Shown here piece after piece: positions 62,265 through 64,000 of a stretch of DNA of 64,000 nucleotides (the stretch's first letter is position 1; every line of letters begins with the position of its first letter). The stretch comes from Phycisphaerae bacterium (GTDB lineage Bacteria > Planctomycetota > Phycisphaerae > UBA1845), in the NCBI GenBank assembly GCA_028289375.1, contig JANQQK010000014.1, positions 1-64,000 of the forward strand, written 5' to 3'. The notes under the pieces were generated by a model, which saw nothing but the letters and a program-made list of their open reading frames with translations, searched no databases and was not told where the DNA came from. The translations under genes were made by a program, and so were the position numbers.

Positions 62265-62735
62265 TCAAGCGCGCGGCGGCGGGGAAGGTGGAGCCGTATC
62301 GCTCTGTGGTGACCATGTGATCGACGGTAGCGTCGCGTGGCCGGCGAACTCCTTCGCCTCACTGACGCAAATTCGGTGCTCGGACGACGACAGAAGTGAG
62401 ACCGCAACCCAGTGCGTGCTCAAACCCTTGCATTGCAGCGGTGAGAGCTTCGCAACGGTGGTGTGCGACGACTGATTCTCGTCATCGGACGCGTCGTCAC
62501 CCTTCGCAAGTCGTTCGTTCTTCGACGACCCGCAGCAGCCCTTCTTCGGCTCGAGCTTGGGTTTGATGCAGCAGCAGTTGGTGCGACACATTTCGGCTGA
62601 AACACAGCCACAACCGTGTCCGCGACAGGGAAAGTCCTCGCCGTTGGATGGCGACGGCAGCAATTCCGGCATTGGCAGGCCAATGGTCGCCACGAGGAAG
62701 AGGAAACACGTTGTTGCAGAAACCGCTCGACGCAC
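62265..62735 (-). CDS. small exported Cys-rich protein
   Basis: A 156-residue exported protein. Signal peptide (ATTCFLFLVATIGLPM). Residues 35-70 carry a dense Cys pattern, CRGHGCGCVSAEMCRTNCCC and later GCCGSS, suggesting metal binding or disulfides; the rest is Ser-rich. Similar Cys-rich exported proteins occur in planctomycetes; the role is unknown. The metal-like pattern (CxxxxCxC then CxxxCCC) could bind copper or zinc. It is single in the window. Confidence 0.65.
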   Translation of the reverse strand: MRRAVSATTCFLFLVATIGLPMPELLPSPSNGEDFPCRGHGCGCVSAEMCRTNCCCIKPKLEPKKGCCGSSKNERLAKGDDASDDENQSSHTTVAKLSPLQCKGLSTHWVAVSLLSSSEHRICVSEAKEFAGHATLPSITWSPQSDTAPPSPPPRA

Positions 62736-62926
62736 GAAATCGCCCCACTACCCTTCGAGCCGCGCATGTTAGGGCACATGCGAGCGCGTGACAACGCATC
62801 GACGAAGGTCATGGATCAGGTTGCCCAACGCGTCGGCGTGGCTATAATGCGTCGCTTGCGTACGGTTTCGATCGTCACGCAAACGCGGCCTCCCGCGACA
62901 ACGAATCACTCAGAAGCGTTCTTTCT

Positions 62927-63008
62927 GGGGGTGTACCCAAGTGGCCAAAGGGGACGGGCTGTAAACCCGTTGGCATAGCCTTCGCAGGTTCGAATCCTGC
63001 CGCCCCCA
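62927..63008 (+). tRNA. tRNA-Tyr(GUA)
   Basis: Acceptor GGGGGTG (62927-62933) pairs with CGCCCCC (63001-63007; one G-T pair), discriminator A at 63008. Anticodon loop CTGTAAA, anticodon GTA at 62961-62963, with a long variable arm and T-loop GGTTCGAATCC. Class II Tyr tRNA. No CCA encoded. Confidence 0.95.
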
Positions 63009-63069
63009 ATTCCCGTCCTCCTGCCTTTCGCCGATACGGCACTCGCGACTCTTTCAAAACCAACATAAG

Positions 63070-63107
63070 AAAAACCGGCCGCAGTCCATCAGGACCACGG
63101 CCGGTTT
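63070..63107 (-). terminator. intrinsic terminator behind the edge dockerin gene
   Basis: AAACCGGCCG (63072-63081) pairs with CGGCCGGTTT (63098-63107), with GTCC/GGAC pairing further in, and plus-strand A residues at 63070-63074 give a T-run on the minus strand. It terminates the gene at 63156. Confidence 0.75.
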
Positions 63108-63155
63108 CATTGTTGAGTCACGTATGCCTTGCGGTCATCTCGACCGCAAGCACGC

Positions 63156-64000
63156 TTACGGACGCGTGTTGTTCATCGTGGCATTCGCCCACGGCTGCGT
63201 GGCCGGCGGCGTGACACCGTTGATCATCTGACGCAGACGGAAGAGGTCCTGCGGATCGACATCGCCATCGCGATCCATATCCGCGAAGTCTTCCTTGGTA
63301 CCCTGATCCAGCGTCGCGATGTCGTTGACAATCTGACGGAACTGGAACAGGTCAACCGGGTTGACGTTACCGCTCTGATTGATATCGCCCGGCAGGAAGC
63401 CGATGTCGATACGATCCGGCTCATCAGCGCCGTCACCCTGGTTGCCCAGGTTGAGGACAGCGACGTCATCCGCGTTGACGACGTCAGCAATGATCGTCGT
63501 CCACTCGCGGATCGTGATGTTGCGGCTGAGCGTCAGAGCAATCACAGGATTGCTTGATGCATCGACCGAAACGACGACTGGCGGCTGTGCAGCGCCGGTC
63601 TGGTTCACGCTGAAATCAGCAACAGTAACAGCGCCACCATCCGGGCTGAATACTTCCTCGCTGAACACCAGCGTGACGGTGTCGAGTCCGAGGTCGATGT
63701 TCGAACCGTCGGTGCTCTCAGCACGCGGATCGATGTAGCCACCGAACGAGCTATCGCGGAACGATGCGTCCGTCTCACCATGCACGAGGATCGGGCCAAC
63801 GGCTGCCGGAGCAAGCGACGCAACCGAAACAGAACTCGGCGTACCGGGCTTGAAGATGCCGATCTCGATGTCAGCTGCCTCTGGACCGCTGTTGGCGGTG
63901 AAGCGGTAGTTGTACATTGTGCCCCAACGCAGTGCATTGGCGTTGGCATTCTGCGAGAACGACTCAGTGTTCCACGTGATCGCACCGTCACCCTCGGACT
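63156..64000 (-). CDS. exported dockerin protein, 5' end outside the window
   Basis: At least 281 residues: the frame is open to the window edge (64000), and the ATG at 63917 is inside the protein (preceded by WGT). Content: a beta-rich segment (NANANALRWGTMYNYRFTANSG), an Ig-like/cohesin-like domain and two C-terminal dockerin loops, GDINQSGNVNPVDLFQF and DMDRDGDVDPQDLFRL. The text before MYNYRF matches a segment common in planctomycete exported proteins. A terminator lies behind it at 63,070-63,107. Function unknown. Confidence 0.8.
   Translation of the reverse strand, partial: SEGDGAITWNTESFSQNANANALRWGTMYNYRFTANSGPEAADIEIGIFKPGTPSSVSVASLAPAAVGPILVHGETDASFRDSSFGGYIDPRAESTDGSNIDLGLDTVTLVFSEEVFSPDGGAVTVADFSVNQTGAAQPPVVVSVDASSNPVIALTLSRNITIREWTTIIADVVNADDVAVLNLGNQGDGADEPDRIDIGFLPGDINQSGNVNPVDLFQFRQIVNDIATLDQGTKEDFADMDRDGDVDPQDLFRLRQMINGVTPPATQPWANATMNNTRP

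Overview
The window reads as a chromosome segment of a high-GC planctomycete-type bacterium, probably near the Phycisphaerae (an inference, not a phylogenetic result). The clues are a DUF1501/DUF1800 pair, several secreted proteins ending in dockerin-like repeats, an IPTL-CTERM sorting tail, a PilZ-like pair, a Tad pilus locus, and small membrane proteins carrying a recurring GYDL...GRCPECG zinc ribbon. Many long reverse-strand ORFs are high-GC shadows of real genes and were left out.

Region 1 (1-12.4 kb) is accessory DNA. An IS5-like transposase tail abuts a serine/threonine kinase that has lost its N-lobe. From about 2.8 to 12.2 kb there is a compact mobile-element-like block. It holds a divergent control region with two strong inverted repeats, small HTH and zinc-ribbon proteins joined by overlapping start/stop codons, a winged-helix replication-type protein with an internal 22-bp tandem iteron-like repeat, a RusA-type resolvase, and three tandem copies of a membrane zinc-ribbon gene, each with an extended -10 box exactly 7 nt before its ATG. 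It ends in an Xis-like HTH gene overlapping antisense a tyrosine recombinase interrupted by one amber codon. tRNA-Leu(UAA) follows.

Region 2 (12.4-22.4 kb, all minus strand) is a secretion/surface cluster: a 1,692-residue secreted protein with about 29 DCNGNGVPDEC repeats, a CxxCH site, a P-domain and a propeller; then DUF1800, Tat-type DUF1501 and an IPTL-CTERM protein. Region 3 (22.7-32.2 kb, minus) is a Tad/Flp pilus locus (flp, cpaA, tadE, cpaB, vWA-type tadG, cpaE, cpaF, tadB, tadC) without a recognisable secretin.

Region 4 (32.7-49.2 kb) is mixed housekeeping and envelope: ECF sigma/anti-sigma/PDZ module, LarA-like protein, adenine deaminase, TlpA-like thioredoxin, PilZ-like pair, BtpA family, LuxR-type regulator, PQQ-like propeller and an S9 peptidase. 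Region 5 (49.3-57.3 kb) carries a sigma-70 factor and a full SUF Fe-S operon (Rrf2 regulator, sufB, DUF1858-rhodanese, sufC, sufD, sufS, sufU, sufT-like). The same palindrome, GCACCAATTTGGTGC or close variants, lies in front of both.

Region 6 (57.4-64 kb) has a PIN-PhoH protein, then about 1.5 kb without a credible gene. Inside it, about 58,925-60,001 looks like a single large structured RNA: promoter-like start, two consecutive long-range helices joining its ends, many local hairpins and a terminal U7 tract. This is the strongest candidate here for something undescribed. Dockerin proteins, a prepilin-like protein, a Cys-rich secreted protein, tRNA-Tyr(GUA) and a dockerin gene cut by the window edge follow.
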